The notes under the pieces: model-generated
The model's input: only the letters and a program-made list of their open reading frames with translations
What the model was told of the DNA's origin: nothing
Databases searched by the model: none
Made by a program: the position numbers and the translations under genes
Shown here: positions 6,690 to 12,955 of the stretch, in pieces
Position numbering within the stretch: the stretch's first letter is position 1
Layout: each line of letters begins with the position of its first letter
Assembly: GCA_023136725.1 (NCBI GenBank)
Contig: JAGLQR010000020.1
Location: 1 to 12,955, forward strand
Origin: Candidatus Aminicenantota bacterium
Lineage (GTDB): Bacteria > Acidobacteriota > Aminicenantia > UBA2199
Reading direction: 5' to 3'
DNA: 12,955 nt

Positions 6690-7467
6690 AAAAGAGTTCA
6701 TGTATATTCTTAAACCCACTCTGATGATAATGGGTGTTTTGTTAGTATTAGTTTCGCTTTTTAAATTAAATCTGGACTGGTTGATCTTAGGGTTTCAGGA
6801 CAAATCCGGACTAATGACTGAAGTGGGAATGTCAAACCATTTTGACCTGTTTATTGCAGCATTAATTATCACATTTACATCAGGAGGCTTTGGAGCAGAT
6901 ACATTCAGGTCAGAATACAGAGACAATGCATTTGAGTATCTGTTCTCATCTCCCGTTTCTAAAGTAAAAATCATCTTCTTGAAGGTCATTCCCAGACTGA
7001 CTGCTCTAATTCCTTTTCTTGTAGTTTATACGTTGATCTTTCTTTCACATATAAAGAATGATGTTTTTGCCAAATCAGAAGGAACTACTTTACTTAATCC
7101 GGTGTTTTTCATTTTTTGGGTAATATTTATTTTTTTTATCAGCATGTTCACTTCAATTTTCAGACAGAAGAACTGGATAGCTGTTACAAGCATAATAACT
7201 TTGTTCTCAATTTTTATTTTTCCTTCTGCAATAAAAGCATTTCTACTGAAGGGCGGGGCTCAAATCGTTAGCTCTGATACTATTCGGGGAGTTAGTTTTT
7301 TTGTTGGATTGTTCATTGTTTTTCTCATATCAGCGATAGCTTTCTTTTTTGCATATAAAACTTTTGATGTTAAGGCGCAGTCTTTCAGGGGGGATAAATT
7401 TGTTTTAATCTCTTTGATTCCCCAGCTGGTTTTAATAATTATCTCTATATTTATTTTGATTGGATAG
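6682..7467 (+). CDS. ABC-2-type permease subunit 1
   Basis: This 261-residue protein is very hydrophobic, with six or seven membrane spans (about 12-28, 55-72, 104-122, 139-157, 166-186, 203-224 and 241-260). It begins MLKKEF, and after the second span has FEYLFSSPVSK (84-94), the cytoplasmic coupling segment typical of ABC-2 permeases. Near the C-terminus KTFDVKAQ (226-233) and KFVLISLIP (239-247) are shared with the second permease of this operon, so the two are paralogues that probably form a heterodimer. It overlaps the ATPase gene by eight bases, with GGGGGAG as ribosome site. The substrate cannot be deduced; export of an envelope-active compound or membrane protection would fit a YtrA-type operon. 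Confidence 0.82.
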   Translation: MLKKEFMYILKPTLMIMGVLLVLVSLFKLNLDWLILGFQDKSGLMTEVGMSNHFDLFIAALIITFTSGGFGADTFRSEYRDNAFEYLFSSPVSKVKIIFLKVIPRLTALIPFLVVYTLIFLSHIKNDVFAKSEGTTLLNPVFFIFWVIFIFFISMFTSIFRQKNWIAVTSIITLFSIFIFPSAIKAFLLKGGAQIVSSDTIRGVSFFVGLFIVFLISAIAFFFAYKTFDVKAQSFRGDKFVLISLIPQLVLIIISIFILIG

Positions 7468-7488
7468 GAAAATGTCAGGGAGAATGAA

Positions 7489-7560
7489 ATGTTAAAAAAA
7501 ATACTATTCAAGATTTTATTTATTGTGCTTTTGCTATTCAGCGTATTTTTCGGACACTAA
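7489..7560 (+). CDS. Candidate 23-residue hydrophobic small protein
   Basis: ATG 7489 begins a 23-codon frame, MLKKILFKILFIV followed by LLLFSVFFGH, ending at TAA 7558-7560. It is preceded by AGGGAG about six bases upstream, as good a ribosome site as those of its neighbours, and it fills most of the 119-base gap between the two permease genes. The peptide would be a single membrane span with a lysine-rich N-terminus. Its start MLKK resembles those of both permeases (MLKKEF, MIKKEF), so it could be a decayed permease start instead. No family is recognised. A small accessory peptide of the transporter, or an unselected frame, are both possible. Confidence 0.4.
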   Translation: MLKKILFKILFIVLLLFSVFFGH

Positions 7561-7586
7561 AATAATAATACCTGGAGTGCTGACAA

Positions 7587-8351
7587 ATGATAAAAAAAGA
7601 ATTTAAGGACATTATAAAACCGACAGCACTAAGGATTGTGACTGGAGTTTTAATAATATTTCTGTTCTATACTGCATTGAGGTTGTTTGGAGGAAGAGAA
7701 GCCCCCTTTTTTGCAGATATAATATATCTTTATGATGTACTATTCTGGTTGATCATCGTCTGGGTTTCCTTCAATCTTGGAATTAATATGTTTAAAAAGG
7801 AACAAACTGATTATGCAATGGAATACTTGATAAGTTCCCCTCTTTCAAAACCTGAAATATTTATAAAAAAGATTAGTCCAAGATTAATTATATTATTTTT
7901 ATTGGTTCTCTTTTATTTCATGCTTCAAAATTTGCACATTTTTCTAAGCATTGAAAAAAGCAGACACATTATCGGATTTTCAGGGGTTATAATAATTACA
8001 TTTACTGTATTTTTATGTTCAGCCTTTTTAAGTATTTATGAATGGGGTGATTTCAAGGCCCTTGTCTGGCTAATAATAACTTTTCCCGGATATCACCTCA
8101 GTTTATTATTAGATAACTTTCTCCATTTAAACGTTGTATCAGATGATAGTATTCTAGTTTCAATAGGTCTTATTAACCTGTCATTAATGATAATTACAAT
8201 AATTCTTGGGATAGGGTTTTATTTTTCCTATAGAAATTTTGATGTAAGAGCCCAAAAGATATTTAAGAATAAATTTTCCCTGATCTCCGGTATTCCTTTG
8301 ATTCTTATCATTTTAACAAGTTTAATTATAGGGATTTCAAAAAATATTTGA
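7587..8351 (+). CDS. ABC-2-type permease subunit 2
   Basis: This 254-residue protein has about six membrane spans (roughly 18-34, 44-64, 98-118, 129-150, 158-176 and 190-215), plus a C-terminal one at 230-250. It shares with the first permease the start MIKKEF, the coupling segment MEYLISSPLSK (78-88), RNFDVRAQ (216-223) and KFSLISGIP (229-237). The two genes therefore arose by duplication and presumably provide the two halves of one channel. The start has GGAG about eight bases upstream. The stop TGA (8349-8351) lies eight bases before a diverged pyrF fragment, so this is the last complete gene before the right end of the cassette. No terminator is visible after it; its transcript may run antisense into the M16 gene. 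Confidence 0.8.
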   Translation: MIKKEFKDIIKPTALRIVTGVLIIFLFYTALRLFGGREAPFFADIIYLYDVLFWLIIVWVSFNLGINMFKKEQTDYAMEYLISSPLSKPEIFIKKISPRLIILFLLVLFYFMLQNLHIFLSIEKSRHIIGFSGVIIITFTVFLCSAFLSIYEWGDFKALVWLIITFPGYHLSLLLDNFLHLNVVSDDSILVSIGLINLSLMIITIILGIGFYFSYRNFDVRAQKIFKNKFSLISGIPLILIILTSLIIGISKNI

Positions 8352-8358
8352 TTTCCCG

Positions 8359-8436
8359 ATTATAGGACGTCCTATGACAGCAAGTAAAGACCCGAACGGG
8401 GCCTTTACTGTTATCCTGAACGAAATTACCGGATAA
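8359..8436 (+). pseudogene. Orphan 3' end of a pyrF gene (mosaic)
   Basis: This encodes IIGRPMT and then the exact last residues of PyrF through TAA at 8434-8436, with no upstream coding part. From 8377 on it is identical to the real pyrF. From 8359 to 8376 it differs at 8359 (first position, Val to Ile) and at 8364, 8370, 8373 and 8376, all third codon positions. That pattern points to a piece of a once functional, related pyrF joined to the local sequence. Confidence 0.85.
8362..8375. repeat. Perfect 14-bp palindrome at the right cassette junction
   Basis: ATAGGACGTCCTAT reads the same on both strands and ends one base before the 96-bp repeat. The matching piece of intact pyrF (5279-5292) is only partly palindromic; the third-position changes complete the symmetry. 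Without a flanking T-run it does not look like a terminator. It could be a protein-binding or recombination site, or a coincidence. Confidence 0.85.
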
Positions 8437-8472
8437 TTATAGAAATAGGATTTTCAACTACCATATATTTCT
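8377..8472 (+). repeat. Right copy of the 96-bp direct repeat
   Basis: It is identical to 5294-5389. Here the minus-strand half is the functional C-terminal coding end of the M16 peptidase (stop at 8426-8428), and the plus-strand half is a dead pyrF tail. After 8472 the M16 coding sequence continues. Confidence 0.97.
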
Positions 8473-11002
8473 TTGCGACTTTCCTGATATCTTCCACTTT
8501 GACATTTTTCAATTCGGAAAAGAATTTTGAATCATAATTGATATCATTATGGAAATAGAGTGAGTGGGCAAGATAATAAGCCCTGTTAATACTGGAAAGC
8601 CTTCTGAATTTCATCCTTCCGAGATACATGTTTACCAGTCGCTTCAATTTCTTGTCATTTAGTTTATTTATGTTCTTTGCTTTGAAGAATTCCGGGAATA
8701 CCGGTACAATTTTGTCAACGTTCATGGGGCGTGTTCCCATATTTATGAAAAACACTGCTTTATCCCCTGTCAGTTTTATACCTGCGCTCATCCTGTAAGC
8801 CATTCCCCTTTTTTCCCTTATATCAAAAACAATAGTATCCGAGAGATAAAGTGATAAAGCCTTAAGTGCAGCCATATCTTCAGGGGCAGTATTTTTAGTG
8901 AATCCCCAGAAGAGATAAGATCTCTTGCTTTTTCCACTCTTCTCTATTTTTACGGGTTTTTCCCTTGTCTTGAATTCTGGTTCCCATGCATCCGGTTCAT
9001 CACTATTCTTTCCAGTGAAAAAGTTGTTGAACAATTTGTCTATCGTTTCTGTCTTTTCCGGAGATGATATGGAGATGATCATGTTTTCCGGGCTGAAATA
9101 TGTTTCTGAAAATTTCACCAGGCGATCAAATGTGATCTTCTCTTTTCCGGGGACATATTTGCTCTTTGCAAAGATTTCAGCGCTATACTCTTTATCAAAT
9201 ATTCTTTTCGCAACATTACCCCGCATCATCGGGGAATGCATAATGCTCATTTCCGCGACTGCTTTTTTGAATTCGGCCTCAGTGGGTTTAAAATTGCTTA
9301 ATTCTGAATTAAGGAAACTTATAACAGAAGGGACATCATCTGCAAGCCCTTCGATTCTGATATAACCGAAATCAGGATGTAAATATATATCATCCATAGG
9401 GAAGAAAGGGTTATCATTTACTTTAAATGTTAACCCGAAAGGTGCTGTTTTTTTAATATTCTTTTCAGACTTGAGCCTTATCCCGAAACACTGGTGTAAG
9501 ATCTTTGAGGCATCTTGCCCGAATTGTGATTCGTACATTGCTTTATGTTTGAACAGATAGTGGATGGCAAGAAGGTTCGAACCCCCGTTATCAGTGACTA
9601 TCAGAGATTTTCCTTTTTCACTATCATTATAAAGTTCGGTTGCGGTTTTTGTTTCAACTTTATTTTCATCGTCCCCTGGAGACGGATTCTGGATCAAAGT
9701 GACCGGAGAGGATGACACCTTAAGGTTCCTTAGTTCTTCGGAAATGGAGTGAAAACCGGATCCCAGATATGAGGAGAGGACCGGTTCTATCCCGTTCACG
9801 GCAAAATAATAAGCATTAAAAATTCCGAACATATGAGGTTTTTCAACATTTTTGAGATAATTTGTCCTGGCTTTTAATATTTCAGATTTAACGGAAGCTT
9901 CACTTAAGGACAGATCAACAGATCCCATAAATGATCCGATCTCTCCGGCTACCTGATCGAGCTTGTCAGCTTTTTTTAATGTGGTTTTTACCTCAACAAA
10001 GTTCTTGACAGGTGTTGCATGAAGATTAAGTTTTACCTCTCTTACAATTTCAGGAAATTTCTTCTTGAACAGAAGGTGTATTTTTTTAGCTTCTCTTTTG
10101 AGAGCCACTTCAAGAATTTTTATATGTCCCGGCCCCAGTTCTTTATCTATTCTGAAGAATCTTTGTAAAACAATCTCTTTCCCACTATAAGACCTGTTAA
10201 AAGTTCCTGAAAGTTCTGATCCATTCAGAGGTGTATTGAAACCGGTACTCCACTCTCTGATTGCAGGCCTTGATACATTATTTGCTGCTTGTCCGCCATA
10301 AACACGGTTAATAAGTGTCAACATCTTATTTATTTCAAAATCTCCGACTACACTCAGGATCATATTATTAGGAACATAATTGTTCTTATAGAATGCATAT
10401 ACTTCATCTCTTTTCATAGACTCGATAGTTGAATATGTTCCGAGGGTAGGCAAAGAGAGGGCATGGCCCTTAAAAAGAACTGAGATCATATTTCTTTGAA
10501 GTTGTTCTGCCGGTTCTGCAAGGCTTTTCGAGATCTCTTCAAGAACTATCCCTTTTTCTTTTTTGAATTTCTTTCCCGGGAGGATGGAGTTAAATAACAT
10601 ATCTGCCTGGATCTCAAGCCCTTTTTCAAAATTCTCCGAAGGAGTAACCATCATATAATTTGTAAAATAATCAGAAGTATTTGCGTTGTTATATCCGCCG
10701 ATGCTGTCAGTGTCGTCATAAAGCTCTTTTTGAGTTCTGGATTTGGTTCCGTTAAAAAGGAGATGCTCAAGCATGTGGCTCATTCCACTGGTTGCAAATG
10801 TTTCATATGCAGATCCTACCTTGACAACCATGTTTGCCCCGGTCATCGGCAGCCCCGGATTTCTTATGAGTAATACTTCCATCCCGTTGTCCAGGCGGTG
10901 GATCGAAACTCCGGCAGGGAGTGAGGCTGAGTCTGCAGAAATGGAAATTATGGTGAAAACAAATAATATAATGAACAATGATTTAAGTGTTTTTATAGTC
11001 AT
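8426..11002 (-). CDS. Secreted two-domain M16 (pitrilysin-family) zinc metallopeptidase
   Basis: This 858-residue protein opens with a signal peptide (basic start, hydrophobic core about 8-22, likely cleavage near residue 26), so it acts in the periplasm or outside. The N-terminal M16 domain has the inverted zinc motif HMLEH (76-80) with zinc ligands His76 and His80 and catalytic Glu79. Glu155 or Glu156 in IVLEEI is the distal ligand. NGTKSRTQKELYDDTDSIGG and NNANTSDYF are typical around the active site. The second half repeats the fold without a zinc motif, as usual for the inactive partner domain. These enzymes degrade peptides enclosed between the two halves; the substrate is unknown. ATG 11000-11002 has a strong AGGAGAT. 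The last codons lie in the 96-bp repeat, so its 3' end survived the insertion. Confidence 0.93.
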   Translation of the reverse strand: MTIKTLKSLFIILFVFTIISISADSASLPAGVSIHRLDNGMEVLLIRNPGLPMTGANMVVKVGSAYETFATSGMSHMLEHLLFNGTKSRTQKELYDDTDSIGGYNNANTSDYFTNYMMVTPSENFEKGLEIQADMLFNSILPGKKFKKEKGIVLEEISKSLAEPAEQLQRNMISVLFKGHALSLPTLGTYSTIESMKRDEVYAFYKNNYVPNNMILSVVGDFEINKMLTLINRVYGGQAANNVSRPAIREWSTGFNTPLNGSELSGTFNRSYSGKEIVLQRFFRIDKELGPGHIKILEVALKREAKKIHLLFKKKFPEIVREVKLNLHATPVKNFVEVKTTLKKADKLDQVAGEIGSFMGSVDLSLSEASVKSEILKARTNYLKNVEKPHMFGIFNAYYFAVNGIEPVLSSYLGSGFHSISEELRNLKVSSSPVTLIQNPSPGDDENKVETKTATELYNDSEKGKSLIVTDNGGSNLLAIHYLFKHKAMYESQFGQDASKILHQCFGIRLKSEKNIKKTAPFGLTFKVNDNPFFPMDDIYLHPDFGYIRIEGLADDVPSVISFLNSELSNFKPTEAEFKKAVAEMSIMHSPMMRGNVAKRIFDKEYSAEIFAKSKYVPGKEKITFDRLVKFSETYFSPENMIISISSPEKTETIDKLFNNFFTGKNSDEPDAWEPEFKTREKPVKIEKSGKSKRSYLFWGFTKNTAPEDMAALKALSLYLSDTIVFDIREKRGMAYRMSAGIKLTGDKAVFFINMGTRPMNVDKIVPVFPEFFKAKNINKLNDKKLKRLVNMYLGRMKFRRLSSINRAYYLAHSLYFHNDINYDSKFFSELKNVKVEDIRKVAKKYMVVENPISIIIR

Positions 11003-11025
11003 ATCATCTCCTGAATTAAAGGGGT

Positions 11026-11054
11026 ATTTTACATTAAACAGGGAATAAAAACAA
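11026..11054 (-). promoter_or_regulatory. Predicted promoter of the M16 peptidase gene
   Basis: On the minus strand TTGTTT (11049-11054) and TAAAAT (11026-11031) are 17 bases apart, inside the 74-base gap after the symporter gene. The start would be near 11019, with a leader of about 17 bases containing AGGAGAT. The peptidase can thus be transcribed alone as well as by read-through from the symporter. Confidence 0.5.
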
Positions 11055-11076
11055 ATTTTAACAATTTCAGAACTTC

Positions 11077-12528
11077 TCAGTTCCGCTCTTTTTTTCCGGT
11101 TACGACGCTTACTAGTATTATCGCCAGCCCGGAGAGGAAAAAAGCCGGAATGAGTTCATATATTCCTGTAATACTTTTTATGAACAATTTCCAGATTATT
11201 GTCACGATAGTCCCTGTGATCATTCCTGCGATTATCCCTTCCTTTGTTGTACGGTTCCAGTATAGGGAAAGTATCAGAGATGTTCCGAATGAGGCCCCCA
11301 GCCCTCCCCATGCGAACAATACCAGCCAGAAAATATAATCCTGTGCAAAATATGCAAGGACCATTGCTGCAATACCAGACAGGAGGACAACATATCTGCT
11401 GAGTTTAAGCTTCTTCTCCTCACTGATCATTTCCCCTTTTTTTATGATTTTTTCGTAAACGTCCCTGACGAATGTGGAAGCAACTACAAGAAGCTGTGAA
11501 TCCGCGGTCGAAAGAATTGCGGCGAATATTCCTCCGATTATCAATCCGTATAGAACCGGACCGAAATAATCCGATGCGAGGACAAGGTAGACCATCTCAT
11601 GATTTCCACCGGGAAGATCTGCCGCATTCGGGATGAGAACTCTTCCGAGCAGCCCTATGAAAATTGCTCCCCACGCCATAATAACATTCCAGAAAGTTCC
11701 TATAACAGAAGCGAATCTCAGTTTGTCCGGATCATCAATTGACATGTATCTTATAACTATGTGAGGTTGTCCAGGTGATCCCAATCCTATACCGAGATAA
11801 CCGATAAATACACCGAATGCAAGCGAAAATGGATCAATTAAAGCCGGGTTAAGTTTTTCAAGGGATTCCAGGAGAATATTAATGCCTCCAAGGCGAACCA
11901 GTCCTACGATTGGGAAGACCACTAGCCCGAATATCATGATCACTGCTCTTACCACATCGTTATATGCAACAGCAATATAGCCACCGAGTATCATATAGAC
12001 AAGTATCAGCAATCCGGAGATAATCAGGGAGAGAATAAGAGGCAGCCCCATGGCCGTACTGAGGGCTTTTGCCCCTGCATTGAATTGTGCAGCAACGTAG
12101 GAGGTCATGAATATGGCAATTATCAGAGAACCGATTATGCGGATAACATTTGAATTGTCCTTATACTTTGTTTCAAAATAGTCCAGTATTGTGAGAGACC
12201 CGTATTCTCCCGTCTCTGTACGTAGCTTTCTCCCGATATATATGAATTGGAATAGTTCTATCACTATATATCCAACGACTGCCCAGACGGCTCCTGTCCC
12301 TCTAAGGTATGCTATTCCGCTAAGGCCGAGAACAAGCCATGATGATCTTCCCGAGGAGACAGCTGAGAGGGCAACGATGAATTTGTTCATCTTTCTTCCG
12401 CCCACAAAAAAATCTTCCTGGTCTTTTGTCCTTGTCCTTGTAATGAACCCGATCAGGATCGGAAGTGTTAACGTGAAGATGAATACTGCGAGGGCAACCG
12501 GGTTGCTGAGTTTTGTGTAAATGTTCAT
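11077..12528 (-). CDS. SSS-family (PutP-like) solute symporter
   Basis: This 483-residue inner-membrane protein has about 13 hydrophobic spans and the sodium/solute symporter pattern. EDFFVGGRKM (38-47) follows the first span. The first core helix contains ALSAVSSGRSSWLVLG (53-68), GSPGQPHIVIRYM (250-262) resembles the PutP signature, and AAILSTADSQLL (336-347) carries Ser340-Thr341, which match the sodium-ligand Ser-Thr pair of E. coli PutP. The aspartate that PutP uses in the first core helix is absent: SASDMSG-like sequence is replaced by SSGRSS, with an arginine. The closest functional guess is uptake of proline or another small organic solute; the ion and substrate are uncertain. The start overlaps the preceding small gene by four bases, so translation of the two is coupled. 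Confidence 0.88.
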   Translation of the reverse strand: MNIYTKLSNPVALAVFIFTLTLPILIGFITRTRTKDQEDFFVGGRKMNKFIVALSAVSSGRSSWLVLGLSGIAYLRGTGAVWAVVGYIVIELFQFIYIGRKLRTETGEYGSLTILDYFETKYKDNSNVIRIIGSLIIAIFMTSYVAAQFNAGAKALSTAMGLPLILSLIISGLLILVYMILGGYIAVAYNDVVRAVIMIFGLVVFPIVGLVRLGGINILLESLEKLNPALIDPFSLAFGVFIGYLGIGLGSPGQPHIVIRYMSIDDPDKLRFASVIGTFWNVIMAWGAIFIGLLGRVLIPNAADLPGGNHEMVYLVLASDYFGPVLYGLIIGGIFAAILSTADSQLLVVASTFVRDVYEKIIKKGEMISEEKKLKLSRYVVLLSGIAAMVLAYFAQDYIFWLVLFAWGGLGASFGTSLILSLYWNRTTKEGIIAGMITGTIVTIIWKLFIKSITGIYELIPAFFLSGLAIILVSVVTGKKERN

Positions 12529-12632
12529 CTCTTTTTTCCCACTGACTTATTTCCGGTCACTTTATAGAGGATCAAAGATAAAATGATTATAGAAACAGGA
12601 AGAATAAACAAAGAAAAGAGCGGTCCTGACAT
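12525..12632 (-). CDS. 35-residue single-span small protein coupled to the symporter
   Basis: The ATG at 12630-12632 is preceded by an excellent GAGGTGA. The product starts MSGPLFSLFILPVSIII, continues with a hydrophobic stretch to about residue 24, and ends in a basic tail (KVTGNKSVGKKR). It is a one-span membrane protein with a charged end, probably cytoplasmic. Its stop overlaps the symporter start (ATGA), an arrangement typical of transporter small subunits such as MetS of the MetPS system and the short 'symporter small accessory' proteins found before SSS genes. Ribosome site, overlap and composition together make it very likely real. A role in stability or assembly of the symporter is inferred from position only. 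Confidence 0.8.
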   Translation of the reverse strand: MSGPLFSLFILPVSIIILSLILYKVTGNKSVGKKR

Positions 12633-12931
12633 AGTTCACCTCACTTCGGAATATATGATTTTACTACCTGATATTAAATATAACAACAACCACAATAAAT
12701 GACATTATATTTTACAATTACAGTCTGATTTATTTGCATGACACAAATGAAGTAAATACAAATTTATGTTGTAATTTCTTATATAATGCATAGATATTCA
12801 TCAAATTGAAGTCTTAGTTCAATAATTTGGATTTCTAATGTTCTGAACCGAAGTTTTCCTGATATATAGGGTGTTTAAATACTTGGAACCATTTTTGCTA
12901 AATAAAGACCATAAACTTAAAGGAGGTTTAT
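12633..12931. other. AT-rich divergent intergenic region
   Basis: These 299 bases separate the symporter operon (minus) from a plus-strand gene. They hold the symporter promoter and, further right, two small inverted repeats: TACAA-N7-TTGTA (12757-12773) and ATTGAA-N7-TTCAAT (12805-12823). Both are too short to assign a function. I see no credible ORF with a ribosome site, no RNA gene and no clear promoter at standard spacing for the rightmost gene. Confidence 0.6.
12658..12686 (-). promoter_or_regulatory. Predicted promoter of the symporter operon
   Basis: On the minus strand TTGTTA (12681-12686) and TAAAAT (12658-12663) are spaced by 17 bases. Transcription would start near 12651, about 19 bases before the small-protein ATG. 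An alternative TATAAT at 12704-12709 has no acceptable -35 partner. Confidence 0.45.
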
Positions 12932-12955
12932 ATGAAAAAGCTATTCACATTGCTC
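12932..12955 (+). CDS. Start of a gene, probably for an exported protein (cut by window edge)
   Basis: Only eight codons are present, MKKLFTLL, running off the window. A full Shine-Dalgarno AAAGGAGG (12919-12926) lies five bases before the ATG, so the start is well supported. The two lysines followed by a hydrophobic run look like the beginning of a signal peptide. Nothing further can be said about the product. Confidence 0.7.

Larger units (their letters stand above)
5390..8376 (+). mobile_element. Inserted AT-rich GntR-ABC transporter cassette (no recombinase)
   Basis: This 2,987-bp segment lies between the two 96-bp repeats. It holds one complete operon: a GntR repressor, an ATPase, a permease, a small ORF and a second permease, all on the plus strand. 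It is more AT-rich than its surroundings: lines 7441-7500 and 8101-8160 each contain 15 G+C of 60, against 26 of 60 at 4081-4140. Removing it with one repeat copy restores a plausible pyrF/M16 junction. No integrase, transposase or terminal inverted repeats were found, so 'mobile element' means transferred segment here, not a self-moving element. Confidence 0.7.

Noticed and set aside
7472..7495. Seven-codon frame from ATG 7472
   Set aside because: It is too short, has no ribosome site of its own and overlaps the better-supported 23-codon frame.
5390..8376. Composite transposon or integron cassette
   Set aside because: No transposase, integrase, terminal inverted repeats, attC-like structure or short target duplication is present; the 96-bp duplication does not fit either type.
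8359..8436. Second functional pyrF
   Set aside because: Only the last 26 or so codons are present, without start or active site.
8925..9365. Plus-strand 146-codon frame inside the M16 gene
   Set aside because: It is antisense to a clear peptidase gene, and the translation shows no domain or start signal.
12805..12823. Inverted repeat ATTGAA-N7-TTCAAT as a regulatory hairpin or small RNA
   Set aside because: Six A-T-rich pairs are expected by chance in such DNA; no promoter or T-run is associated.

Overview
The window looks like bacterial chromosome, probably from an anaerobic or facultative Gram-negative-type organism. The pyrimidine genes are of the NAD-linked kind (PyrK plus class 1B PyrD). 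Several proteins carry signal peptides or membrane anchors, and no tRNA, rRNA, CRISPR array, transposase or integrase was seen. The phylum cannot be fixed from this sequence alone.

Layout. (1) Positions 1-2909, minus strand: a DUF4139/MuiA-like protein with its own promoter, then a promoter and a compact operon of a membrane-anchored rhodanese, a MauE/DoxX-type membrane protein with a Cys-x-Cys motif, and the N-terminus of a probable M29 aminopeptidase cut by the window edge. (2) Positions 3001-5353, plus strand: pyrK-pyrD-pyrF in overlapping order, covering orotate and UMP formation. Its promoter lies back to back with that of the MuiA-like gene. (3) Positions 5390-8376, plus strand: an AT-rich cassette with a YtrA-type GntR repressor, an ABC ATPase, two related permeases and a 23-residue hydrophobic small ORF between them. 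A consensus-like promoter is embedded in a perfect operator palindrome. (4) Positions 8426-12632, minus strand: a 35-residue single-span small protein overlapping an SSS-family symporter, then a secreted two-domain M16 metallopeptidase with its own promoter. (5) Positions 12633-12955: AT-rich intergenic DNA and the first eight codons of a plus-strand gene.

The most unusual feature is how region 3 sits in the chromosome. It is bounded by a perfect 96-bp direct repeat (5294-5389 and 8377-8472). The repeat holds the end of pyrF and the end of the convergent M16 gene, so both genes keep an intact 3' end. Removing the cassette plus one repeat restores a simple convergent pyrF/M16 junction with an 11-bp overlap. 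Next to the right repeat lies a short stretch of a diverged pyrF, different almost only at third codon positions, which also forms a perfect 14-bp palindrome. This suggests horizontal arrival through a related pyrF locus, although no recombinase is present.

A second theme is very short or absent 5' leaders. The predicted promoters of pyrK and of the GntR gene put the transcription start at, or within about three bases of, the start codon, and neither gene has a convincing Shine-Dalgarno sequence.
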